Assembly (NCBI RefSeq): GCF_018449525.1
Contig: NZ_JAAVUS010000002.1
Span: forward strand, 620,001 to 684,000
Length of the DNA stretch: 64,000 bases
DNA from: Bradyrhizobium sp. dw_78
Lineage (GTDB): Bacteria; Pseudomonadota; Alphaproteobacteria; Rhizobiales; Xanthobacteraceae
Reading direction: 5' to 3'
Notes under the pieces: generated by a model
What the model saw: the letters and a program-made list of their open reading frames with translations, nothing else
Databases searched by the model: none
Told to the model about the DNA's origin: nothing
Shown: positions 42,757-50,938 of the stretch, piece after piece
Layout: the number at the start of each line of letters is the position of its first letter
Numbering within the stretch: position 1 is the first letter of the stretch
Made by a program: the position numbers and the translations under genes

Positions 42757-43691
42757 CCGCCGAATCCCCGATCATTCAGGTTGACGGATTGGTCAAGCGT
42801 TTCGCGGCATTCACCGCGGTGGACCGGCTGAGCTTTTCGGTAAATCGCGGAGAGATTTTCGGTCTGGTCGGGCCCGACGGCGCCGGCAAGACGGCGACCA
42901 TGCGAATGCTGGCCGGCGTCATGCGGCCGGACGGAGGCGCCATCGTGATCGACGGCGTCGATGCCGTGGCCGACCCGGAAGGGATAAAGCCGCATGTCAG
43001 CTACATGCCGCAACGCTTCGGTCTCTACGAAGACCTTACCGTGGATGAAAACATCCGTTTCTATGCCGATCTGTTCGAGGTGCCGCCCGCGCTTCGACGC
43101 GAGCGCGCGAGCCGCCTGCTGGCGGCGTCCGGCATGAGTAATTTCGGCAAATTCCGGGCCGGCCAATTGTCCGGCGGAATGAAGCAGAAGCTGGGGGTCG
43201 CCTGCGCGCTGGTGCATACCCCGAAGATATTGCTGCTGGACGAGCCCACCACGGGCGTGGACCCGGTATCGCGCCGTGACTTCTGGCGCATCCTGTACGG
43301 GCTGCGCGAAGACGGCGTGACCATCGTGATATCGACCGCGTATCTCGACGAAGCCGAGCGCTGCAACCGGCTCACCCTTCTGCATAGCGGTCGCGCGCTC
43401 TATTGCGACACGCCGACAGAGCTCAAGAAGCGCATGCCGGGAGCGTTGATCGCAATATCCTCCATGGACGGCCGCGCCGTGCGCAGCGCGATCACCGGGA
43501 AGCCGGGGGTGAGCCAGGTCCTGCTCGTTGGCGATGGGGTACATGCCGTGGTCGACAATTCGGACCTGCGTATTCCTCAATTGCGCGAGGCCATCGGTCT
43601 CGCCGGTGTGCAGGTTTCCGGCATCGCCGTTGCTGTGCCCAGCATCGAGGATGTCTTTGTCGCGCTACTGGAAACGGGGCAAGCGCAGTGA
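42753..43691 (+). CDS. ABC exporter ATPase 1 (YbhF N-terminal-half-like)
   Basis: The 312-residue ATPase has a slightly altered Walker A, GPDGAGKTA, a normal signature LSGGMKQKLG and Walker B LLLDEPTTGVDP. YbhF in enterobacteria fuses two such ATPases; here they are separate genes in the same order. The C-terminal 90 residues are the usual regulatory tail of drug-export ATPases. It overlaps the adaptor gene by ATGA. Confidence 0.88.
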   Translation: MTAESPIIQVDGLVKRFAAFTAVDRLSFSVNRGEIFGLVGPDGAGKTATMRMLAGVMRPDGGAIVIDGVDAVADPEGIKPHVSYMPQRFGLYEDLTVDENIRFYADLFEVPPALRRERASRLLAASGMSNFGKFRAGQLSGGMKQKLGVACALVHTPKILLLDEPTTGVDPVSRRDFWRILYGLREDGVTIVISTAYLDEAERCNRLTLLHSGRALYCDTPTELKKRMPGALIAISSMDGRAVRSAITGKPGVSQVLLVGDGVHAVVDNSDLRIPQLREAIGLAGVQVSGIAVAVPSIEDVFVALLETGQAQ

Positions 43692-44668
43692 ACGGACCCG
43701 CACAGCCCGCACAAGCCGGCAAGATCGATCAGGTCGTCGCCGAGGATCTTGTCAAGCGATTCGGCAATTTCGTTGCCGTGGATCACGTCAGCTTCCGGAT
43801 CGCAAGCGGCGAGATCATGGGCTTCCTCGGTCCGAACGGCGCCGGCAAGTCGACGATCATCCGAACCCTGTGCGGCCTGCTTCGGCCGAGCAGCGGCCGC
43901 GCGATCGTCGCCGGGATCGACGTCGCGCGCGATCCGGAAGGCGTGCGCCAGCATATCGGATACATGTCGCAGAAATTCTCGCTCTATCGCGACCTCACGG
44001 TCGAGGAAAATCTGGAGTTTTTCGGCGGCATCTACAGCGTGCCGCGCGCCGAGCTGCGCGAGCGCATGCGCTTCGCGATCGACATGGCAGGCCTTGCCGG
44101 CCGCGAACAGGCCATGGTGGGCACGCTCGCCGGCGGATGGCTGCAACGCCTGGCGTTGGGCTGCGCCGTTTTGCACAGGCCGCCGATCTTGTTCCTGGAT
44201 GAACCGACCTCGGGCGTCGAACCCGCATCGCGGCGGCGTTTCTGGGATCTGATCCATAACCTGGCGAGCGAGGGCGTGACTGTCCTGGTCTCCACCCACT
44301 ACATGGAGGAGGCCGAATACTGCCATCGCATCGCCCTGATCAACCATGGACGCCTGATCGCGACCGGCAGCCCCGCGAAACTCAAGCAGACGGGCATCGG
44401 CGGCGATCTGCTGCTCCTGGAATGCGACGCGCTTGGCCCGATGCTCGAAGCCTTGCAGCATGCGCCGAACGTGCGCGACTGTTCGGTATTCGGCGATGCG
44501 TTGCACCTGCTGGTCGATAACGCGGAGAAAAGCCTCGCCGAGATTCCGGATTTCCTCGCGTCGAAAGGACTGCATCCGCGTCGCATTTCCCGCATTTCTC
44601 CATCGCTGGAGGACGTATTCGTTCAGCTTATCGCAGCCGACGTCGCCGCCGCGGGGAAAGCCGCATGA
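43688..44668 (+). CDS. ABC exporter ATPase 2 (YbhF C-terminal-half-like)
   Basis: The product is about 326 residues. Walker A is canonical, GPNGAGKST, and Walker B is LFLDEPTSGVEP, but the signature loop is degenerate, LAGGWLQRLALG. ATPase 1 has the complementary pattern (altered Walker A, good signature), suggesting an asymmetric heterodimer. The GTG at 43688 overlaps the previous stop; the frame is open back to 43403 only inside the upstream gene. The next gene overlaps by ATGA. Confidence 0.88.
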   Translation: MNGPAQPAQAGKIDQVVAEDLVKRFGNFVAVDHVSFRIASGEIMGFLGPNGAGKSTIIRTLCGLLRPSSGRAIVAGIDVARDPEGVRQHIGYMSQKFSLYRDLTVEENLEFFGGIYSVPRAELRERMRFAIDMAGLAGREQAMVGTLAGGWLQRLALGCAVLHRPPILFLDEPTSGVEPASRRRFWDLIHNLASEGVTVLVSTHYMEEAEYCHRIALINHGRLIATGSPAKLKQTGIGGDLLLLECDALGPMLEALQHAPNVRDCSVFGDALHLLVDNAEKSLAEIPDFLASKGLHPRRISRISPSLEDVFVQLIAADVAAAGKAA

Positions 44669-45801
44669 GGTTCCGCCGGCTCAGAGCCATCGCTCTCAAG
44701 GAGCTGCTGCAGATCTGGCGCGATCCCCGCAGTCTGATGATCGCGCTGTTGATGCCGTTCACCCAGATGTTCCTGCTCGGCTACGGCGTGACGCTGGATC
44801 TCAAGCACATTCCGGTATGCACATTCGACCGCGAGGCAAGCCAGAACAGCCAGTCGCTGCTCAAGCATTTCGAAGCGTCATCCTATTTTGCGATCGCCCG
44901 CAACGTCCGGACCTACCCGGAGCTGATCTCGGCGATCGACCGTTCGGACTGCAAGATCGCCATCGTCGTTCCCCCGGACTTTTCCGAACGCTTGAACGAT
45001 ACCGGGACATCGAGCGTTCAGGCCATCCTGGATGCGACCGACGACAACACCGCGAACATCGCCTATGGCTACGCCGTCGCAATCGTCTCCGGCTATTCAA
45101 ACGACGTCGCACTCGACGCGCTGGGCCGACAGGGGGGCGAACTCCAGCAAATCCAGCCGGTGGCCGTTCAATCGCGGGTCTGGTTCAACGAAGACCTGGA
45201 CAGCCGCAACTTCATTATTCCGGGACTGGTCGCGGTCATCATGGCGCTGGTCGGCGCACAACTCACGTCACTCACCATCTCACGCGAGTGGGAACGTGGA
45301 ACCATGGAGCTGCTGGTGTCCACACCGGTCACGCCGAGCGAGGTCATGGTGGGCAAGCTTGCGCCCTACCTTGCGCTTGGCTGGATTGACGCCTCATTCT
45401 GCCTGATCATCGCGACACTCTGGTTCGGCGTGCCATTTCGCGGCACCCTTTTCACGCTGTTCGCCACCACGACCCTGTTCCTGACCGTCGTGCTGGGGAT
45501 CGGCTATCTGCTGTCGGTGCTGATCCGCAGCCAGATCGGGGCAAGTCAGGTCGCGCTGCTGCTGACGATGCTGCCGACCACGCTGCTGTCAGGCTACGTA
45601 TTTCCGATCGATCAGATGCCAACCATCATTCAGGACATCACCTATCTGGTCTATTCCCGATACTATGTGACGATCATCAAGGCGATATTTCTCAAGGGCG
45701 CGGGCATCGCCGCGCTGGCGGTGCCAATCCTGTTCCTGCTCGTCTACGCCGCAGCCGTCATGACCTTGGCCGCGCGGGCATTCCGCAAGAGACTGGATTG
45801 A
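44665..45801 (+). CDS. ABC-2 type permease (YbhS-like)
   Basis: The 378-residue membrane protein has one N-terminal span (SLMIALLMPFTQMFLLGYGV), a large extracytoplasmic domain of about 140 residues and five C-terminal spans, with the conserved SREWERGTMELLVSTPVTPSEVMVGKLAPY segment between them. This is the ABC-2 exporter plan for drugs or lipids. It pairs with the following permease (6-nt gap) as a heterodimer. Confidence 0.9.
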   Translation: MRFRRLRAIALKELLQIWRDPRSLMIALLMPFTQMFLLGYGVTLDLKHIPVCTFDREASQNSQSLLKHFEASSYFAIARNVRTYPELISAIDRSDCKIAIVVPPDFSERLNDTGTSSVQAILDATDDNTANIAYGYAVAIVSGYSNDVALDALGRQGGELQQIQPVAVQSRVWFNEDLDSRNFIIPGLVAVIMALVGAQLTSLTISREWERGTMELLVSTPVTPSEVMVGKLAPYLALGWIDASFCLIIATLWFGVPFRGTLFTLFATTTLFLTVVLGIGYLLSVLIRSQIGASQVALLLTMLPTTLLSGYVFPIDQMPTIIQDITYLVYSRYYVTIIKAIFLKGAGIAALAVPILFLLVYAAAVMTLAARAFRKRLD

Positions 45802-45807
45802 TCGCCG

Positions 45808-46941
45808 ATGTTTGGCCGCCTCACCCACATCCTGACGAAGGAGTTCATTCAGCTCTGGCGCGACAAATGGGGCCGTTTCCGCCTGATCGTCCCGCCTGTC
45901 ATCCAATTGCTTCTGTTCGGCTACGCCGCCACCTTCGAGGTCTATCATGTCTCGACCGCAGTGCTCGACCTCGACCACACCCAGGAAAGCCGGGAACTGA
46001 TTGCCGGATTCACCTCGAGCACCCGGTTCGATATCGTTCGAGTGGCGCAGTCGCAGCAGGAGGCGGACGCCGCGATCGACCGTAGCGACGCCGCGGTCGC
46101 GCTGGTGATCCACGCCGGATTCGCCAATCTCCTACGCAAGGGCCAGGCCGCGCCTCTTCAGGTCGTGGTCGATGGCACCAATTCCAATACGGCGCTGATT
46201 GCGCTTGGCTACGTCAATACGATCGCCGCGCAATTCTCGGCGAATTACATCACCGATCTGGCGGAACGCACCCGGGGCGTCGAAGGCTCCGAACTGGTGC
46301 AGGTCGAGGTCGTGCAGCGGCCCTGGTTCAATCCGGATCTCAACGGCCGCTGGTTCTTCGTGCCCGGCCTGATCGCGACGATCACGCTTGTCATGCTGGT
46401 CAATCTCACCGCCTTCGCGGTGGTGCGGGAACGCGAAGTCGGCACGCTCGAACAGATCATGGTGAGCCCGATCCGGCCGGCCGAATTCATACTCGGCAAG
46501 ACGGTGCCGTTTTTCGTCGTGGGGTTGGGAATTGCCGGCCTGATCAGCATCGTCGGGATCCTCTGGTTTCAGGTTCCCTTCGTTGGTAACCCCTTGGTTT
46601 TCGCATTTGGCACGATGCTGTATCTTTTGAGCCTGCTCGCGATCGGACTGCTGATTTCCACGGTCTGCTCGACCCAGCAGCAGGCGTTTGCGACCAATTT
46701 CTTCGTCGTGAATCCGCTGTTTACCCTGTCCGGGTTCAGCTTTCCGATCTCCAGCATGCCGAACGTGCTGCAGTGGCTGTCCTACATCAATCCGCTGCGC
46801 TACTATCTCATTGTCATCCGCGGCACTTTCCTGAAGGGAGTCGGGGTGACGATCCTGTGGCCGGAATTTCTGGCGATGGCGATCATTGCCGCGGTTCTCA
46901 TGACCTTCAGCATCCTGAGGTTCAGGAAATCACTGGAGTGA
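45808..46941 (+). CDS. ABC-2 type permease (YbhR-like)
   Basis: The 377-residue protein repeats the plan of its neighbour: an N-terminal span, an extracytoplasmic domain, VREREVGTLEQIMVSPIRPAEFILGKT and five spans at the C-terminus. Its divergence from the neighbour supports a heterodimeric channel. It is the last gene of the exporter operon; a strong bidirectional terminator follows at 47096. Confidence 0.9.
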   Translation: MFGRLTHILTKEFIQLWRDKWGRFRLIVPPVIQLLLFGYAATFEVYHVSTAVLDLDHTQESRELIAGFTSSTRFDIVRVAQSQQEADAAIDRSDAAVALVIHAGFANLLRKGQAAPLQVVVDGTNSNTALIALGYVNTIAAQFSANYITDLAERTRGVEGSELVQVEVVQRPWFNPDLNGRWFFVPGLIATITLVMLVNLTAFAVVREREVGTLEQIMVSPIRPAEFILGKTVPFFVVGLGIAGLISIVGILWFQVPFVGNPLVFAFGTMLYLLSLLAIGLLISTVCSTQQQAFATNFFVVNPLFTLSGFSFPISSMPNVLQWLSYINPLRYYLIVIRGTFLKGVGVTILWPEFLAMAIIAAVLMTFSILRFRKSLE

Positions 46942-47095
46942 CAGGCTGGTCGTGACAGGCTGGTCGCGGCCATTCAACCATCACGTGACCTGTCTTCCTC
47001 CCGCATTGCATATCCGGGCCACGGAGCCAATTGTCGGGGGGCGTGAACGCGGCACGGATACGTCAGGCCGCCAACCTCCCGGCCTCCAACAAAAA

Positions 47096-47127
47096 AATAA
47101 TCCGCCGGAGCTCCCCGGCGGATTATT
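47096..47127. terminator. Bidirectional intrinsic terminator
   Basis: AATAATCCGCCGG (47096-47108) pairs perfectly with CCGGCGGATTATT (47115-47127) around a 6-nt loop, with an A-run before and a TT-rich tail after. It terminates the exporter operon on the plus strand and the Gly/His-rich gene on the minus strand. Confidence 0.85.
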
Positions 47128-47181
47128 TTGACATCTTCCCATTCAGATCAGGATAACGATCCTGACCCGAACCAAACATGA

Positions 47182-47520
47182 TCAATCGCAGACCTCGACA
47201 TTGCGGACGCGCCAGCCCTTTTTCGTGTGGACACGCTGCCGAACTACGTAGCAGTCCGAGAGGTCGTCATCACCATAGCCAAAATCACCGTAGCCAAACG
47301 GGTAATCATCATATCCAAACGGCATCAGGCCGTAGCCCCAGCCGCCGCCGTGAAAATGGCCTCCATGGAAACCTCCACCGTGGAAACCTCCTCCGCCATG
47401 GAAACCTCCCCCGTGACCGCCGCCGCCATGACCGCCGCCGCCACGGGCAACGGATGCTCCTGTCGAAGCCAAACTCACTGCAGCGACCGCAAAGACGGCG
47501 AGGATCGTTTTACGTAACAT
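47182..47520 (-). CDS. Secreted glycine/histidine-rich small protein
   Basis: The product is 112 residues: a signal peptide (LRKTILAVFAVAAVSLASTGASVA), a low-complexity block of GGGH/GGFHGG repeats (about 27-62) with about nine histidines, a Tyr/Asp/Gly stretch (GYDDYPFGYGDFGYGDDD) and a conserved-looking end with two cysteines. I chose the ATG at 47520, which has GGAG 7 nt upstream. The His/Gly block could bind metal ions in the periplasm; function is unknown. A perfect FixK box lies at the class II distance, so low-oxygen induction is predicted. Confidence 0.75.
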   Translation of the reverse strand: MLRKTILAVFAVAAVSLASTGASVARGGGGHGGGGHGGGFHGGGGFHGGGFHGGHFHGGGWGYGLMPFGYDDYPFGYGDFGYGDDDLSDCYVVRQRVHTKKGWRVRNVEVCD

Positions 47521-47578
47521 CATTCTTCTCCAAAACACATTGCCCTTGATATGAATATCCCCTGCGGAAAAAGCCGTT

Positions 47579-47592
47579 TTGATCCTCATCAA
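47579..47592 (-). promoter_or_regulatory. Perfect FixK/FNR box for the Gly/His-rich gene
   Basis: TTGATCCTCATCAA is the full TTGAT-N4-ATCAA consensus. Centre to predicted start at 41.5 bp gives 47544, 24 nt before the ATG at 47520, with a TATTCAT-like -10 on the minus strand. Confidence 0.82.
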
Positions 47593-47690
47593 CGCAGCCG
47601 TCGGCTTGAATATCCGTATGCTGGAAAATGATCGCTTAAGCGATCTCATGCTCATGAAGCAATCCATTCCGCACATTGGCATCGGATCGT

Positions 47691-48716
47691 TCAGAACCTG
47701 AGGACGACACGCCCGTCCACCTGGCCGGCCTTGAGATCGGCGAAGACGGAGTTGATATCTTCCAGCCGCCGCTCATGGATATGAGCCTTCACTTTTCCTT
47801 CGCTGGCAAATTCGACGGCTTCCGCCAGGTCTTTGCGCGTTCCGACGATCGATCCGCGCAGAGTGATGCGCTTGAGAACAACATCGAAAATCGGCGTCGC
47901 GAATTGCCCCGGCGGCAGGCCGACCAGGCTGACCGTCCCCTTGCGCCGCACCAGTTGCAATGCCTGCGAAAAGGCCGGAGTCGAAACCGCCGTTACGAGA
48001 ACACCATGGGCGCCCCCGCCGGTCTGCTTCAGTACCTGCGCGCTGGCGTCGGGCGCTCGGGCGTTGATTGCCAATTCCGCGCCCAGGCTGCGCGCCAGTG
48101 CGAGCTTTTCCTCGGTCACATCCAGCGCGACGACGTGAAGTCCCATGGCCTTTGCGTATTGAATCGCGACATGTCCAAGCCCACCAATGCCTGAAATCGC
48201 AATCCATTCTCCGGGACGCGCTTCGGTTTCCTTGATACCTTTGTAGGTCGTGACACCCGCGCACAGGATTGGCGCCATCGCGACGAAGTCCACATTCGCA
48301 GGCAGGCGCGCAACATAGGCCGCCGAGCCGATGGCGTATTCCGCGAAACTGCCATTGACGCTGTAGCCGCTGTCATTCTGCGTTTCGCACAGCGTTTCCC
48401 ATCCCGTGATGCAATGCTCGCAGCAACCACAGGCATCGTGCAGCCAAGCGATGCCTACCGGATCGCCTTCCTTTAGCTGCGTTACGCCCGCACCTACCGC
48501 CGCCACGATTCCCGCACCCTCGTGGCCGGGAATGAACGGCGGGTGAGGTTTCACCGGCCAGTCGCCATCCGCCGCATGCAAGTCGGTATGACAAACACCA
48601 GTCGCGACGATCTTGACCAAGACCTCGCCCGGGCCCGGCGACGGAACTGGAACCTCTTCGATCTTCAGGGGTTTTCCAAATTGCCGCACAACCGCGGCTT
48701 TCATCATCTTGGCCAT
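47691..48716 (-). CDS. Zinc-dependent alcohol dehydrogenase (AdhP-like)
   Basis: The 341-residue enzyme has the catalytic-zinc cysteine in [14 protein letters not shown], the [12 protein letters not shown] block and four structural-zinc cysteines in [15 protein letters not shown]. The NAD motif is [17 protein letters not shown]. It interconverts primary alcohols and aldehydes, probably ethanol, in the cytoplasm. The ATG at 48716 has GGAG 7 nt upstream and is preferred over the in-frame ATG at 48746. A FixK box at 48777 shared with the divergent gene places its start site 26 nt before the ATG, consistent with fermentation or acetaldehyde removal at low oxygen. Confidence 0.9.
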   Translation of the reverse strand: MAKMMKAAVVRQFGKPLKIEEVPVPSPGPGEVLVKIVATGVCHTDLHAADGDWPVKPHPPFIPGHEGAGIVAAVGAGVTQLKEGDPVGIAWLHDACGCCEHCITGWETLCETQNDSGYSVNGSFAEYAIGSAAYVARLPANVDFVAMAPILCAGVTTYKGIKETEARPGEWIAISGIGGLGHVAIQYAKAMGLHVVALDVTEEKLALARSLGAELAINARAPDASAQVLKQTGGGAHGVLVTAVSTPAFSQALQLVRRKGTVSLVGLPPGQFATPIFDVVLKRITLRGSIVGTRKDLAEAVEFASEGKVKAHIHERRLEDINSVFADLKAGQVDGRVVLRF

Positions 48717-48776
48717 CAGATAACTCCGATTTTTCTTCCTAGGCATAAAAATTAGAACGCGGGCGCCGCTGAAGTG

Positions 48777-48790
48777 TTGATGCGGATCAA
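48777..48790. promoter_or_regulatory. Shared FixK/FNR box between divergent genes
   Basis: TTGATGCGGATCAA is a full consensus site. Leftward, the class II start falls at 48742 with TAATTT as the -10 and a 26-nt leader to the alcohol dehydrogenase. Rightward, it falls at 48825 with TTAACG as the -10 and a 46-nt leader to the ATG at 48871. One site may drive both genes. Confidence 0.8.
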
Positions 48791-48870
48791 TCCCCGGTTT
48801 GTCATTTGAGGCTTAACGAAAATCGAATGCGTGAACGACGCGAGTCATCATGCGAAAATGGAGCAATACA

Positions 48871-49269
48871 ATGCCGAGCCACTTTCATGCGATCGTCTGG
48901 ATTGATCATTTGCAGGCCAGGATTTTTCATCTTGGCCTCTCCGGCACCGACGAAATCGTCTTACATCCCCACATGCCGACGCGGCATATCCATCACAAGG
49001 CCAACTCGATAGCGAGCGGCCATGTCCATGAGAGCGAGGAATTCCTGAATCAGGTCATGACTGCCGTCAGTGACGCCGGCGAGATCCTGATACTCGGGCC
49101 GTCCGGCACAAAGGTTGAGCTTGCCAAATATATTCGCGAGCGCAACCCGGAACTCGGTAGCCGGATCGTTGCGGTCGAAGCAGCCGACCACCCCAGCGAC
49201 CCCGAAATCGTCGCCTACGCCAAACGACATTTCAAGATTGGCATCGTCCGGTCCGCCACGCGAGGATAA
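48871..49269 (+). CDS. eRF1/baeRF-like 'translational machinery' protein
   Basis: The 132-residue protein starts AIVWIDHLQARIFHL and contains ILILGPSGTKVELAKYIRERNPEL and ends with an IVAYAKRHFKIG segment. This resembles small bacterial proteins with an eRF1 domain-3-like/pelota fold, often annotated as translational machinery proteins. The middle is histidine-rich (HPHMPTRHIHHKANS). GGAG at 48860-48863 with 7-nt spacing selects the ATG at 48871 over 48850. It is controlled by the FixK box it shares with the alcohol dehydrogenase gene. A role at stalled or resting ribosomes in low oxygen is a guess. Confidence 0.68.
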   Translation: MPSHFHAIVWIDHLQARIFHLGLSGTDEIVLHPHMPTRHIHHKANSIASGHVHESEEFLNQVMTAVSDAGEILILGPSGTKVELAKYIRERNPELGSRIVAVEAADHPSDPEIVAYAKRHFKIGIVRSATRG

Positions 49270-49301
49270 CCATGCCTCAAAAACCGGCTCAACGCCTCCG
49301 G

Positions 49302-49832
49302 TCAGCGCATTTTCGATCTGAGCTTGATCACATCGCCATCCACCACGAACTTGCCATATCCGTGATGGTGGATGGTTTTGGGATTTCGCTGCCCCGGATC
49401 GGTCCAGGCCTTCACTACTTCGAGAACAAAAAGGTCATATTTGTTCACGAGGTGGCTATCGACCACCTTGCACTCCAGATTGGCGAAACACTCGCCAATC
49501 AAGGGTGCCGATACCTGCTCGGCGGGCAGCGGCGTCAGTCCGAACTTATCGAATTTCGCGACGTCGCGGCCTGAACAATTGCCGACATCCACGACCTTTT
49601 TGGCGAGCTCCAACGCCGGAATGGCGATGACGCATTCTGCCGTGGCGCGCAATGCCGCAAAACTGTAGTCGCCCTCGCTGACCACGCAGGCGATAAGCGG
49701 CGGCTCGAACTCCACCATCATATGCCAGGACATCGTCATGACATTGGCGCGCCCCTTGCGGGCGGTCGTCAGCAGGACGACCGGGCCCGGCTCGAGCAAT
49801 TGATAGACCTTCGCCAGCGCGAGCTCTTTCAT
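49302..49832 (-). CDS. Flavin-reductase-like FMN-binding protein
   Basis: The 176-residue protein has the split-barrel flavin reductase fold: PGPVVLLTTARKGRANVMTMSWHMMVEFEPPLIACVVSEGDYSF (about 15-58) covers the FMN-binding region. A C-terminal HHHGYGKFVVDGD segment follows. Such proteins reduce FMN with NAD(P)H or act as flavin enzymes. It could in principle supply reduced flavin to HpaB-type enzymes, but it is 40 kb from that operon and sits in the low-oxygen block instead. Confidence 0.82.
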   Translation of the reverse strand: MKELALAKVYQLLEPGPVVLLTTARKGRANVMTMSWHMMVEFEPPLIACVVSEGDYSFAALRATAECVIAIPALELAKKVVDVGNCSGRDVAKFDKFGLTPLPAEQVSAPLIGECFANLECKVVDSHLVNKYDLFVLEVVKAWTDPGQRNPKTIHHHGYGKFVVDGDVIKLRSKMR

Positions 49833-50064
49833 CCGGGCATGCTTCCAAGTTGAATATTTGCGACGTCAACACCCGCCAAGAGGGCCTCAGCGAGCCGCCC
49901 CCATTTTAAGCCCCTTAACATGCTGAGGGCCGAAGATGGTCTCCGGTAATGTACGTAGGGAGGTTCCCCTAAGATAAGAATCGAAATTTCAGCACCTGGT
50001 GACCTCGACTAAAAACCATCGGGCAGGGAATGCTTTTGCTCAGCCGGAAAGCCGGGAGGCGTCG

Positions 50065-50289
50065 ATGAATTCTTCCATGTACAGCGCGGATCGCACGACC
50101 CACCTGAAAATCGTGGTCCTTGCGCTGGTCGCGGCCATCGGGGTGGCAGGTTTCGGAATTTCCGCGCGCTTCAGCGCCGACGACGGATATTCCCAAGCGG
50201 CACACCTGATCAAGGCGGGCAAGCCGAGTTACCGGGCGGACGGTTTGCCATTACGCTGCCTGCCCGGCAGGGTATCCTGCTCGACTTGA
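50065..50289 (+). CDS. Small single-span membrane protein
   Basis: The product is 74 residues with one hydrophobic span (KIVVLALVAAIGVAGFGISA, about residues 13-32) after a polar start, so it is probably anchored with its C-terminus outside. I associate the MYSADRTTHLKIVV start with a short hypothetical family in bradyrhizobia. The C-terminal 20 residues, rich in Arg, Cys and Pro, may have diverged or shifted frame. The ATG at 50065 has GGGAGGC just upstream. Its stop codon lies inside the FixK box for the next transcript. Confidence 0.55.
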   Translation: MNSSMYSADRTTHLKIVVLALVAAIGVAGFGISARFSADDGYSQAAHLIKAGKPSYRADGLPLRCLPGRVSCST

Positions 50290-50299
50290 TCCTGCTCAA
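50286..50299 (+). promoter_or_regulatory. FixK/FNR box upstream of the hsp20-lon genes
   Basis: TTGATCCTGCTCAA fits TTGA-N6-TCAA. The class II start would be near 50334 with TACTGT as the -10, giving a leader of about 190 nt to the Hsp20 ATG. The TGA of the small membrane protein lies within the box. Confidence 0.6.
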
Positions 50300-50333
50300 G
50301 AAACTTCCGCTACCATTCGGTACTGTCCTCCTT

Positions 50334-50522
50334 AGTGGCGGCTTTTTTCCGGCAGGTTTGGATTGGGGTAATCATGCCAATCGTCGCAGCGCTTGTTCTC
50401 GCCGGCCCTCGATTGCAGGCTCTTGATTGAGTGGCAGGGAGTCAAGGCTATCCTTATATTTTGACTGGCTGCATTGGGCTGGACGGAACACAAAGTGACC
50501 GTTCGATAGAGGCGAGAGAGTA
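50334..50522 (+). other. Long predicted leader of the hsp20-lon transcript
   Basis: The leader contains a possible 18-codon open frame (ATG 50374, TGA 50428-50430; product begins MPIVAALVLAGPRL) with GGGG five bases upstream, and an AGTCAAGG...TTGACT hairpin near 50440-50470. It might be a leader peptide or thermosensing structure; I see no clear ROSE-type element. Confidence 0.3.
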
Positions 50523-50930
50523 ATGGCGACAAAAAATCCCGTTAACTGGATGCTGTCCGAGGCGATCGATTCGCTCGCCCGCGCCGAACGATTACATCGG
50601 CAATTTTTCAGCCTGCAATCGGCGGCCGGCGCTCGAGAGCCCAGTTGGGAGCCTCCGATCGACGTGATCGAGACCGACAGGGAATTGCTCATCCTGGTTG
50701 CCCTGCCCGGTGTCGATCTGGATCAAGTCAAGGCCGTGATTGAGAACGGAACGCTTGTGGTCAGCGGGCATCGCGTGCTGCCGGTTGAACTGCGTAACGC
50801 GCGAATTCACCGGCTTGAGCTTCCGCAAGGCCGGTTCGAACGCCGCATCGTACTGCCAACAGGGCGTTATGCCGTAAGCCGATTCGCCGTGAATGGATGC
50901 CTCGCGTTACGGCTGGCAAAATCAGCGTAA
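50523..50930 (+). CDS. Hsp20/alpha-crystallin small heat shock protein
   Basis: The 135-residue chaperone has a short N-terminal arm and an alpha-crystallin domain from about residue 43 (WEPPIDVIETDRELLILVALPGVD) to 125. The domain closes with FERRIVLPTGRYAVSRFAVNGCLALRL in place of the usual GVL motif. It holds unfolding proteins without ATP. It is followed after 8 nt by the Lon gene, pairing a holdase with a protease. A FixK box at 50286 suggests induction at low oxygen. Confidence 0.85.
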   Translation: MATKNPVNWMLSEAIDSLARAERLHRQFFSLQSAAGAREPSWEPPIDVIETDRELLILVALPGVDLDQVKAVIENGTLVVSGHRVLPVELRNARIHRLELPQGRFERRIVLPTGRYAVSRFAVNGCLALRLAKSA

Positions 50931-50938
50931 GGATGACC

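Noticed and set aside
50334..50522. ROSE-type RNA thermometer before hsp20
   Set aside because: I could not find the conserved anti-Shine-Dalgarno stem next to the start codon.
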